Assembly (NCBI RefSeq): GCF_011047135.1
Contig: NZ_CP049255.1
Location: forward strand, 930,001-994,000
Source of the DNA: Microbacterium endophyticum
GTDB taxonomy: Bacteria > Actinomycetota > Actinomycetes > Actinomycetales > Microbacteriaceae
Length of the DNA: 64,000 nucleotides
Direction: 5' to 3'
A model generated the notes under the pieces. It was given only the letters and a program-made list of their open reading frames with translations, did no database searches and was not told where the DNA came from. Shown here piece by piece: positions 26,062 through 34,409 of the stretch. Position 1 is the stretch's first letter. Each line of letters begins with the position of its first letter. Position numbers and translations under genes: made by a program.

Positions 26062-26681
26062 CCGTCGGTCCCTGAAACGGGAGATCCGGCAATAGCGATC
26101 GTCAACGAGTCGGTAGCCGTCTGCTTCGCGAACTCGGTTGAATCGGGTGCCGCCTGCACCAGGAAGTCGTAGGTGAACTGCACTGTGACGAACGTCGCAC
26201 CGGCGGGCACTTCTCCCATATTGAAGGTTTGCGAGTAGCTGTACGGGTCGAGCACGAGATAGCCCGGATTCACACTCGATTTGTCGGTCTGCGGTTCGAG
26301 AGCCGCGAACGTTTCGGTCGCATTGGCAGGCACTGCCACCATCACAGCACGCTGGAGATATACCTTTTGGCCGTCGTTGGGCGTGACTGTCGTCGACATT
26401 GAAAGACTGATGGGCTTCAGTGCCGTTGCCGTCCACTGATCCATCGACAGCGTCGACCAGTAGTTGATCTTCGCCGACACGGCGCCGGCGGTGACTTCAC
26501 GCTCGGTCGATCCAGACGAGAGATCGTTCTCCACGGGGGCGGGCACAACCGTAGCGGTCGATGTCGGCGACGGTGACGCAGTGCTGGCCTGGTTCCAGGG
26601 CGCGGGACCGCACGCACTCAACCCCACGACAAGCATGCCGCTCGCAAGAATGACAGCGGCGCCTCTCCGGACTGACTGCAT
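26058..26681 (-). CDS. Secreted lipoprotein of unknown function
   Basis: 207 residues. Signal peptide with lipobox GLSAC (lipidated Cys24), a Ser/Thr/Pro-rich spacer, then a beta-rich domain (about 65-200) containing KVYLQRAVMVAVP, GEVPAGATFVTVQFTYDF and DSLTIAIAG. It is shorter than the lipoprotein at 22417 but shows a similar layout and the same convergent position behind a degenerate-GGDEF gene. No family recognised. Confidence 0.75.
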   Translation of the reverse strand: MQSVRRGAAVILASGMLVVGLSACGPAPWNQASTASPSPTSTATVVPAPVENDLSSGSTEREVTAGAVSAKINYWSTLSMDQWTATALKPISLSMSTTVTPNDGQKVYLQRAVMVAVPANATETFAALEPQTDKSSVNPGYLVLDPYSYSQTFNMGEVPAGATFVTVQFTYDFLVQAAPDSTEFAKQTATDSLTIAIAGSPVSGTDG

Positions 26682-26781
26682 GATTTCCTCTCTGCACCCG
26701 AGCCGACTGCCACCGCGCGGCGACTTCTCATTCCGACTCGAGGCTCAGTCTATTCGCGCCAGCGTTTGCAGCGCCTAAAGT

Positions 26782-28566
26782 ATGGGGGTGACCTCTGCTC
26801 CCACGATGAAATCCCGCGCTGGCCAGGTCGCCGCGTGGGCCCTGGTCATCATTCTCGCCGTGTGCCTCGCTGTCTTCGCATGGATCGGCGTGCGCGCATA
26901 TCTCGCTTATGGCCACCTCACCGCCGCTCAGGAAACGGCCCGCGAAGTGGCGGCCGACCTCAGCGACCCGGCAATCGCGACGAGTGCCGTGCCCCAAATC
27001 GCAGACGACACGGCCGCGGCACGCGCGCTCACTTCAGACCCGGTGTGGCGGCTCGTCGAAACTTTTCCGTGGATCGGACCGCAGCTGAACGCCGTTTCAA
27101 CTGTCGCTGCCGCAGTGGATCAGGTCGCTTCTGAAGCGCTGAGCCCGCTCGTCGAGGTCGGAACGTCCTTCTCGCTCGACACATTGCGTCCGGTCGATGG
27201 CGCTTTTGACACTGCGCCCCTCGAGGCGGTCGCGGATGCCGCGGGAACGAGCGCGACGGACGTCGGTGAGGCTGCAGCATCCGTACATGCCATTGATGAA
27301 TCAGCGCTCCTCCCGCCGCTGCAGTCCGCTGTTTCAGAGGTCGGAGATTTGCTTGACGAGACGCACACCGCGGTTGACGCCGTAGCAAAAGCTGCCGTCC
27401 TGATGCCGGCGATGCTCGGCTCCGACAGTCCACGCGACTACCTCGTCATCTTTCAGAACAACGCGGAGTGGCGCTCCCTCGGCGGAATCGTTGGCGCAAC
27501 CGCTGTGATTCATACCGATGGCGGCGCGATTTCGCTCGGTGCGCAGGCATCTTCGGGTGACTTTTCACGCTATGACGGTGGCGTGATTCCCCTGAGCGAT
27601 GATCTCCTCGCGATCTACGAAGACAAGCCGGCGCGCTACATACAGAATGTCACTCAAGTGCCGGACTTCACCCTCAGCGGAGAGCTGGCACAGGCGATGT
27701 GGCTACAAGAAACCGGGCAGACCGTTGACGGCGTCATTTCAATTGACCCCGTAACGCTCTCTTATGTGCTGGAGGCAACAGGACCGGTCACGCTACCGAC
27801 CGGCGACGTGCTCTCGAGCGACAATGCGGTCTCCCTTCTTCTCAACGAGGTCTATCAACGGTACGAAGTGCCTGCGGAGCAAGACGCCTTTTTCGCCGCA
27901 GCGACAGCCGCTGTCTTCGAGAAGCTCGCGTCAGGTCAGGCAGATCCGGCCGCGTTGATCTCGGCTCTCTCACGCGCCGGCTCCGAAAGTCGCCTGCTCA
28001 TTTGGAACGCTAATGCTGCCGACCAGTCGGTCCTCGACGGCACCACGCTGCAGGGAGATCTACCGGCCACTGACGACACCCAGACGACGTTCGGGGTCTA
28101 CGCGAACGATGGCACGGGCTCCAAGATGGACTACTACATGCAGCTCGATTCCGCCGTCGGTTGGTGCACCGACGGCGGAGATTCCTCCGACGCTGCGCTG
28201 ACGGTGCGACTGCGCGACAACGCGCCGGAAGACGCGGCGAATCTGCCCTCCTACATCACCGGGGGCGGTGGCTTCGGAGTGACTCCGGGGGTCACTCGCA
28301 CCGTCATCTACCTCTACCTACCGGAGGGGGCCGAGGTGGTCAGCGCCGGCACGACCGGCACTGTCACGACACCCGGTTTCGGCGGCGGAGAACACGAGGG
28401 CAGGCGCGTGCTCACGTGGAGCAGCGACCTCACTCCCGGCGAGGAATCGACAGCTGTCGTGAGGGTACGCACTCCCCACACGCCCTCCTTGAACGTTCAG
28501 TCGACACCAACAATTAACATCGCAGCTACAGATGACCTTGCGGTATCGTGTGAAATTTCGGGATAA
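26782..28566 (+). CDS. DUF4012 domain protein, membrane anchored
   Basis: 594 residues: one N-terminal transmembrane helix (about 18-40), a helical spacer, then a large extracytoplasmic domain whose core (NDAEW-like NNAEWRSLGGIVGATAVIH, and GVISIDPVTLSYVLEATGPV) is diagnostic of DUF4012. Such proteins resemble LytR-CpsA-Psr companions and are often found in capsule or exopolysaccharide loci, but no activity is known. The start could also be the GTG six bases downstream. Stands alone, followed after 100 bases by an LPTTG surface protein gene. Confidence 0.88.
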   Translation: MGVTSAPTMKSRAGQVAAWALVIILAVCLAVFAWIGVRAYLAYGHLTAAQETAREVAADLSDPAIATSAVPQIADDTAAARALTSDPVWRLVETFPWIGPQLNAVSTVAAAVDQVASEALSPLVEVGTSFSLDTLRPVDGAFDTAPLEAVADAAGTSATDVGEAAASVHAIDESALLPPLQSAVSEVGDLLDETHTAVDAVAKAAVLMPAMLGSDSPRDYLVIFQNNAEWRSLGGIVGATAVIHTDGGAISLGAQASSGDFSRYDGGVIPLSDDLLAIYEDKPARYIQNVTQVPDFTLSGELAQAMWLQETGQTVDGVISIDPVTLSYVLEATGPVTLPTGDVLSSDNAVSLLLNEVYQRYEVPAEQDAFFAAATAAVFEKLASGQADPAALISALSRAGSESRLLIWNANAADQSVLDGTTLQGDLPATDDTQTTFGVYANDGTGSKMDYYMQLDSAVGWCTDGGDSSDAALTVRLRDNAPEDAANLPSYITGGGGFGVTPGVTRTVIYLYLPEGAEVVSAGTTGTVTTPGFGGGEHEGRRVLTWSSDLTPGEESTAVVRVRTPHTPSLNVQSTPTINIAATDDLAVSCEISG

Positions 28567-28664
28567 TCGACTTAGGGATTCGTCGTCGAGAACCACGATG
28601 GCAATCCTTTCCCCGTTTTAGGGGGTCATCACCACCACACTCTTGTCAGAAAGCGCAGCGCACA

Positions 28665-29234
28665 ATGAAGCTCATCTTCACGAAAGCTTCACGAGCGAAG
28701 GCTGCTCTCGCGAAGACGGTTGCCGCGCTGGTGCTGGCCGCCGCCGCGATCGTCGCTTCTCCGCTTGTCGCGAGCGCAAGTGCCTATCCGGCAAGCGATT
28801 CGGCACAGGTGTCGTCGGCCACGATCGAGCAGGGCGGTGCTGTCGACCTCAGCGTTGCTGACGGCACCTTCGTTCCTGGCGAGACGGTTACGATCACTGT
28901 GACAGGTCAGAACGCCAACGGTATTACCTTCGGCATGGTTCGGTTTGCCGTCGAGACAAAGACCTATTCGGGCGCCACGGCTAACGCTGCTGGCGGACTC
29001 GACGCGGTCTCGATCCACTTCCCCGACAACGCCAACGGCGCCTATAACATCGCTGTGTTTTCATCTTCTTCTCCCGGCGACACGGTTACTGTCACGGTGG
29101 GTTCATTGCCGACAACAGGATTCCAGTCAGCGAGCCTGCTGGGCTTCTGGGTCGGCGGCGGAGCCCTGGTCCTCGCTGGTGGAGCAATCGCGGTAGCTGC
29201 GACAGTTCATCGCCAGCGCAAGGCCAACGCGTAA
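28665..29234 (+). CDS. Sortase-anchored LPTTG surface protein
   Basis: 189 residues. Signal peptide to about residue 40 (ASASA), one small beta-sandwich-like domain (42-145) with PGETVTITVTGQN and repeated Val/Thr strands, LPTTG at 148-152, a membrane helix and QRKANA tail. It should be fixed to peptidoglycan by a class E or A sortase, which is not in this window. Same architecture as the LPATG protein at 53901. A weak stem (ACTCGC/GCGAGT at 29242-29262) with a T run follows the stop. Role unknown. Confidence 0.85.
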   Translation: MKLIFTKASRAKAALAKTVAALVLAAAAIVASPLVASASAYPASDSAQVSSATIEQGGAVDLSVADGTFVPGETVTITVTGQNANGITFGMVRFAVETKTYSGATANAAGGLDAVSIHFPDNANGAYNIAVFSSSSPGDTVTVTVGSLPTTGFQSASLLGFWVGGGALVLAGGAIAVAATVHRQRKANA

Positions 29235-29252
29235 CAGTCCTACTCGCTGAGG

Positions 29253-29942
29253 TTAGGCGAGTTTCGCTGCTGCGGCGTCGAGTTCGGCGTCCACGAGAAT
29301 CGGCAAGTGATCGCTCAGCCCCTGGGGCAGCGTCCGAATGCGAGAGATATCGAACCCCGTCGACGTTGCAAAATCGTAGTGACCTCGAAAGAAGCGATAT
29401 CGCGTGTAAGTGCGCGCGTCGCTCAACGTCAGTTGATAGCCCTGGTCACGTACTTTGATACCCAAATTCTCTTTGAAGACCGGGTAGTTGTAGTCGCCCA
29501 CCATGAGCACCGGTAGGTCTGTTCCCAGCGAGTGCAACTGCGCAAGAGCGCTGCGAATCTGGTGGCGGCGTAGCGAGTTCAATGCGGTGAGTGGGGCGGC
29601 GTGGAACGACCCCACAATGAGATCACGACCATGATCGATGTCGTGCAAGCGCACCCCGAGCATCCGCTCCTCGGCGGGCTTGAGAAGGCGATCGTGGAGC
29701 GACTTCTTCAAAGCCATCGAGCACACTTCTTCTAAGCGGAACGTGCTTTCGCGATAGTAGACGGCGAGCCCGAGGCGATTACGGCGGGTAGCGTCTGCCA
29801 ATCGCAGTCCCCCGAACTGGGCTGGAATATCGGTCGTGTCTGCTTCCTGTAGGCAGAGCACGTCCGCGGCATGGCTTTCGACGAGATCAGCAATCTCGCC
29901 GACGGCACGATGCTTGCGCAGGTTGTACGAAATGACCTTCAT
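29253..29942 (-). CDS. Endonuclease/exonuclease/phosphatase family protein
   Basis: 229-residue cytoplasmic metal-dependent phosphodiesterase of the EEP (DNase I-like) fold. Catalytic signatures are ISYNLRKH, the metal-binding Glu in LCLQEAD, GSFHAAP, GDYNYP and the final LSDHLPI with the general-base His. Possible substrates are DNA, phospholipids or phosphoinositides; nothing nearby decides. Convergent with the LPTTG gene. Confidence 0.88.
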   Translation of the reverse strand: MKVISYNLRKHRAVGEIADLVESHAADVLCLQEADTTDIPAQFGGLRLADATRRNRLGLAVYYRESTFRLEEVCSMALKKSLHDRLLKPAEERMLGVRLHDIDHGRDLIVGSFHAAPLTALNSLRRHQIRSALAQLHSLGTDLPVLMVGDYNYPVFKENLGIKVRDQGYQLTLSDARTYTRYRFFRGHYDFATSTGFDISRIRTLPQGLSDHLPILVDAELDAAAAKLA

Positions 29943-30029
29943 GGTGCTGCTAAGCCTAGGCCCGCGCTGACCACGCGGCGCGATCTCTTGACAGACACAA
30001 AGAAATGCGGCCCAACGTGAGGCGCAGCG

Positions 30030-30896
30030 TCACTCTTCGTCGCGCTCTTCTTCTAGCCGCCTGCGCGCTCTCGTCTGTTCGGCTCTCACTGCCAGCAACT
30101 CGTCGGACGGGTATCCGACCTCGGTGAGGGTCAGTCCGCGCGCGGCGATTACCGGAAAAACACTTGTCCGCGCTCTTGCGTCTCGCAGCGCAGCTGCGTC
30201 GCCGACGTCCATCCGGCCAAGCCCCACCGCAACGCACGCACCGGCGAGCGCACGAACCATGCTGTGACAGAAGGCATCAGCTCGCACCTTGGCTGTGACG
30301 ACGCCCTCGGTGTCGCGTTCCCATTGGAAGTCGAGGAGGGTTCGCACAGTGGTCGCACGCTCTCGCGGCTTGCAATATGCCGCGAAGTCATGCAATCCGA
30401 TGAGCGAACTTGCCGCAGCATTCATGGCGTCAAGATCGAGGACACCTTTGACGGTCGTTCTGTCGTGCCGGAGGAGCGGATCGTAGCCCGTTTCATAGTC
30501 GGAGATGCGATACCGATAGCGCCGCCAGATCGCGGAGAAGCGGGCGTCGAATCCCACGGGCGCGATACTTGCCCGCGTGACGGTGACGTCGGAATAACTG
30601 CCGAGGATGCCGCGCACTCGGTATCCGAGTTCAGTGACAGCATCGGCCGGCTCCCCCTGGTTGCCACGACGCTGGCGTAGACGTCCAGCCTGCGTGTCGT
30701 CCACATCGAAGTGGGCGACCTGACCGGTGGCGTGAACGCCAGCATCGGTGCGGCCTGCGACGACAAGCCTGACTTGGCCACCGAGAATACGTTCCAGCGC
30801 GCCTTCGAGGCTGCCTTGGACGGTACGAAGACCAGGTTGAGTCGCCCAGCCGCGAAAGTGCGAACCGTCGTAAGCGATGTCGAGCCGAATGCGCAT
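30030..30896 (-). CDS. truA: tRNA pseudouridine synthase A
   Basis: Converts uridines 38-40 of tRNA anticodon stems to pseudouridine. 288 residues from ATG 30896 (MRIRLDIAYDGSHF); a GTG at 30917 would add seven. Catalytic Asp lies in VAGRTDAGVHATGQVAHFD. Family features also include FDARFSAIWRRYRYRI and FCHSMVRALAGACVAVG. In many bacteria truA follows rplQ directly; here rplQ is 6 kb away with polysaccharide genes between. A stretch near residues 80-110 (about DTQAGRLRQRRGNQ) is a small insertion. Confidence 0.93.
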   Translation of the reverse strand: MRIRLDIAYDGSHFRGWATQPGLRTVQGSLEGALERILGGQVRLVVAGRTDAGVHATGQVAHFDVDDTQAGRLRQRRGNQGEPADAVTELGYRVRGILGSYSDVTVTRASIAPVGFDARFSAIWRRYRYRISDYETGYDPLLRHDRTTVKGVLDLDAMNAAASSLIGLHDFAAYCKPRERATTVRTLLDFQWERDTEGVVTAKVRADAFCHSMVRALAGACVAVGLGRMDVGDAAALRDARARTSVFPVIAARGLTLTEVGYPSDELLAVRAEQTRARRRLEEERDEE

Positions 30897-30963
30897 CGAA
30901 CCAGCGTATCCGGGCACGTAGAATCAATCGTCGACGGATTCGCTTTCCCGCGCCGACCACCCG

Positions 30964-32835
30964 ATGACATCTTCTTCCAGCACCCCTCCCAGGACCGCGT
31001 ACTACGCGGGCCTTGATGGGCTGCGCGCTCTTGCCGTCATCCTCGTTGTGCTTTACCACCTGTTTCCGGGGTGGATCTTTCGCAGCGGCTTTGTTGGCGT
31101 CGATGTCTTTTTCGTGATCAGTGGATTTCTGATCACGTCCCTCCTTCTCCGCGAACGCGCAAGTACCGGCCGCATCGCGCTGTTCTCCTTTTGGCGGCGA
31201 CGAGCGCGACGCCTCCTGCCGGCACTTGCTCTGCTTCTCACCGTCTGCTCGTCATTGGCCTGGCTCGTCGGCGGTGACGTCCTCGTCCGTCTTGGCCAAC
31301 AGCTGTTGTCAGCAGTCACGTTCAGCTACAACTGGGCGTCGATCGCCGAAGGCGCCTCGTACTTCAACGCGACTACGCCGGAGCTTTTCCGGAACCTCTG
31401 GTCGCTCGCGGTTGAAGAACAGTTCTATGTATTGTGGCCGCTCGCCCTTCCGCTCTTCCTGCTGCTCCCCCGCACTCGTGCACGTGTACTCCTCGCCGCG
31501 ACGCTTGCGGTGGCATCGGCGGCGTGGATGGCTGTTCTTGTCGCCACCGGAGGAGACCTCACCCGCGCGTACTTCGGTACGGAGTCCCACGGCTTCGGGC
31601 TGCTGATCGGTGTCGCGCTCGCATTCGGGTTACAGCATGTCTTGGCGACCCCACGACAGTGGATGCACGCGCCACGGATTCGAACGAGCGTCGAAGTCGT
31701 GGGGGGCATCGCGACTGCGGCGCTCATTGGCGTCGCGCTCCTACCGGAGGTAGACGGCATCGCCTCTTTCCCCGGTGTCCTCGTCGCGGCCAGCATCCTG
31801 ACCGGCATCGCGCTCATCGCCGGCACCTGGCCTGGTTCACGAATCGGGAGCGCTCTCGACGCGCCAGCGTTCCGCTGGATCGGGCGCAGGTCGTACGGGC
31901 TGTATCTCTGGCATTGGCCGCTCCTCGTGCTGCTGACAGCAGCCACTGTGGGGCACACGGCGGCATCGGATGTCCCAGTGACGGTCGGAATATCGACCGC
32001 GGTTCTCACTCTCGCGTGCGCAGCACTCTCGTACCGCTACCTCGAGGTGCCGATTCGGAGATATGGCTTCCGGATGAGCCTTTCTCGATTCTTCGGACGC
32101 CTCCGAGGCAAGCCGACCACCCGATTCGGCGCGATCACGGCGATCACAGCGTGTGTGATCGCACTTGGCGGCACTTCTGCGGCTATCGCGGCAGCGCCCG
32201 CCGCGACCTCGAGCGAGGCTGTCGTCGCTGCCGGTGCGGCAGCGCTTGACCGAGCTGCCAAGAAAGTGCCTCCTGCCCCCATCTCGCTGTTTCCGAAACC
32301 GCTCCCCGCGCTTGCGCCCATCGAAGGCGACCAGATCACCGCTGTCGGCGACTCTGTCATGCTCGCATCGGCGCCAGCCTTGATCGAGCGATACCCGGGT
32401 ATCGCCATCGACGCAGCGGTATCCCGCTCGATGTGGCAGGGAGTCAGCGTGCTGCAAGACCTCGCACAGTCCGGACAACTTCGCGATCACGTCATCGTGG
32501 CACTCGGAACTAACGGCGCGATCGATTCCGAGGCGCTCGACAGCATCGAAAGCATCGTCGGGCCGTCCCGACAGCTCATCCTCGTGAATGCGTTCGCCCC
32601 ACGCGACTGGATCGAAGGCGTCAACTCCGAGCTGGCACGATTCTCCGCCGTGCATCGAAATGTCGAACTCGCAGACTGGTCAGGCGCGATTTCGCCGCAC
32701 GTCGATCTGCTGGCCGGCGATCAAATCCACCCCAGCGAATCAGGTGGACGTATATTCTGCGACACGATCGACCGAGCGATGAAGGACCTACAGCGTTCGC
32801 AACTCGCGCGAGCCGGGCAAGATCTGTTGCCCTAG
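30964..32835 (+). CDS. OafA/YrhL-type acyltransferase with C-terminal SGNH domain
   Basis: 623-residue membrane enzyme for O-acetylation of a surface polymer. The acyltransferase-3 domain (about 12-370, ten to eleven helices) begins YYAGLDGLRALAVILVVLYH with the catalytic His and includes FFVISGFLI and RRARRLLPAL. After an Ala-rich linker an extracytoplasmic SGNH hydrolase-like domain (about 450-615) shows the GDSVML block, ALGTNG, and DQIHPSESG with Asp/His. This two-part layout is that of peptidoglycan or polysaccharide O-acetyltransferases. Its stop shares CTAG with the convergent GH18 gene. Confidence 0.92.
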   Translation: MTSSSSTPPRTAYYAGLDGLRALAVILVVLYHLFPGWIFRSGFVGVDVFFVISGFLITSLLLRERASTGRIALFSFWRRRARRLLPALALLLTVCSSLAWLVGGDVLVRLGQQLLSAVTFSYNWASIAEGASYFNATTPELFRNLWSLAVEEQFYVLWPLALPLFLLLPRTRARVLLAATLAVASAAWMAVLVATGGDLTRAYFGTESHGFGLLIGVALAFGLQHVLATPRQWMHAPRIRTSVEVVGGIATAALIGVALLPEVDGIASFPGVLVAASILTGIALIAGTWPGSRIGSALDAPAFRWIGRRSYGLYLWHWPLLVLLTAATVGHTAASDVPVTVGISTAVLTLACAALSYRYLEVPIRRYGFRMSLSRFFGRLRGKPTTRFGAITAITACVIALGGTSAAIAAAPAATSSEAVVAAGAAALDRAAKKVPPAPISLFPKPLPALAPIEGDQITAVGDSVMLASAPALIERYPGIAIDAAVSRSMWQGVSVLQDLAQSGQLRDHVIVALGTNGAIDSEALDSIESIVGPSRQLILVNAFAPRDWIEGVNSELARFSAVHRNVELADWSGAISPHVDLLAGDQIHPSESGGRIFCDTIDRAMKDLQRSQLARAGQDLLP

Positions 32836-34409
32836 CGGCTCGCGGAATCTGAGTCGAGGAGCTGCCATGCGCTCTGGGTCTGGTCGGTCACGGCATCCAT
32901 CGGGTCGTCTCCCTGCGTCCACCACTTAGAGACGAACGGAACGTCGTCGACGACGACATGCTCGCCCGCCGCATAGTTCGTTTTTTCGTCCCATTCCGGG
33001 TAGGTACCGGCAGGCACTGTCGGCAGCGTGAATGGTTTGTCCGAGGGCAACACAGGGCCCACATACAGCCAGGGCGAATCAGCAGCGCTCACTGTGGGAT
33101 CAGCGGGATCGTACTCACCGTCAGTCCACCACTTAGCAACGTATACGTACCCCTGGCGCACGACCTTTACCCCGGCTGAATACGACTGCTTCGACGACCA
33201 GACCGGAAATGGGCTCGTGTCGGGGTCATCGACGATCGCAGTAGCCCCGCGCGTCGGTGTCGGCGACGACGTGGTCGTCGGCGATGTCTCAATCAATCCG
33301 TCAAAGCCTGCACTGAGCAGACCAGCGAATGTGTCGCCATCCTGATCCACACCGCTGCACTCGTTGGAGACCACTGCGGTGTTCGGATAGTTCTCGCCAC
33401 ACGTTCGGTCTCGGTTGAGCGACCACATCGACATGCGTCCGAGGCCCTTGTCGAGTGCATAGGCGTTGAGGTCCGCAGCATCCTTCATCGTGAAGACCTC
33501 GCCCGAGATATCGTTCTGCCCGATCATCGCAGTGGTACCCAAGATGCTCCAGGCTTCGCCGTGGGAAAGCGCAATGTCAGCGTCCGTAAACACACGCACG
33601 AGCTGAGCGTTCGCTCCCTCGATCGCAGATTCGGATGCCTCAGCCATCGTTGCCCCACCGAGATCGACACCGTAGTCCATCGTCATGAGGTTCACACCGG
33701 CCAGCGTCACTCCCGCTTGCAGCATCTGTTGCACCGCCCGCACTCCGTCGTCGGTGAGACCATCCGGTGACACCGGCAACGTCATCCACACGGCGAGGTC
33801 GCTTCCGTCTGCTGCACGCTCGGCTTGCACCTTTGCGATGGCATCAGCCCGCAGCGCGCCGGCTACAGTGTCCGAAAGATCATCACCCTCGATGTCGAGA
33901 TCGATCGTGTCGAGATCGTATCGATCTACCACCGCCATATACGCATCGCTAAGAGCATCTCGGTCGCTGCAGACAGTAGACAATTCGGAGTTCGCCATGC
34001 CACCGAACGAAACGACGACATCGCCGCCTGCGTCACGGTAACGAGCGATATTGCGATCAACATCGAGATTCGCGGATGCCTCATCGAGGTCATACGCGCC
34101 GCCCCACGTAGGCGTGCACTCATCGTCAGGATCGGCGACAACGAAAGCAAGCACAGTCGTCGAGGTGCTGGCGTCGACAGTCGTCGGGAGTGTGTAGTCG
34201 TCGGCGAGAGTTACATCGAGGTAGCCCCCGAACCACGGCGCTGTAGCCGCCTCGCCATCGCCCTCCGCCATGACCGGAGCAACCGCCGCACGCACCAGAA
34301 ACACTGCACCCACAGCGACCACGGCGACCACAGCGAGCGCGAGCAAGAGCCGCCACCATGACAGACGTCTGCCGCCGTGCCGGCCGGCACGCGACTCACC
34401 CGAGCTCAT
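32832..34409 (-). CDS. GH18 chitinase-like protein with two chitin-binding modules
   Basis: 525 residues. One N-terminal transmembrane helix (17-40), then a GH18-type TIM barrel (about 55-350) with VVVSFGGMAN, the catalytic DxxDxDxE sequence DTIDLDIEG (Asp170, Asp172, Glu174) and LMTMDYG. Two C-terminal CBM5/12-like modules end the chain, each with the AKWWT-type motif (KWWTDGEYDP and KWWTQGDDP). It should hydrolyse beta-1,4-GlcNAc polymers outside the cell, or trim a polymer made by the upstream glycosyltransferase, whose stop overlaps this start by ATGA. Signal-anchor topology suggests it stays at the membrane. Confidence 0.9.
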   Translation of the reverse strand: MSSGESRAGRHGGRRLSWWRLLLALAVVAVVAVGAVFLVRAAVAPVMAEGDGEAATAPWFGGYLDVTLADDYTLPTTVDASTSTTVLAFVVADPDDECTPTWGGAYDLDEASANLDVDRNIARYRDAGGDVVVSFGGMANSELSTVCSDRDALSDAYMAVVDRYDLDTIDLDIEGDDLSDTVAGALRADAIAKVQAERAADGSDLAVWMTLPVSPDGLTDDGVRAVQQMLQAGVTLAGVNLMTMDYGVDLGGATMAEASESAIEGANAQLVRVFTDADIALSHGEAWSILGTTAMIGQNDISGEVFTMKDAADLNAYALDKGLGRMSMWSLNRDRTCGENYPNTAVVSNECSGVDQDGDTFAGLLSAGFDGLIETSPTTTSSPTPTRGATAIVDDPDTSPFPVWSSKQSYSAGVKVVRQGYVYVAKWWTDGEYDPADPTVSAADSPWLYVGPVLPSDKPFTLPTVPAGTYPEWDEKTNYAAGEHVVVDDVPFVSKWWTQGDDPMDAVTDQTQSAWQLLDSDSASR

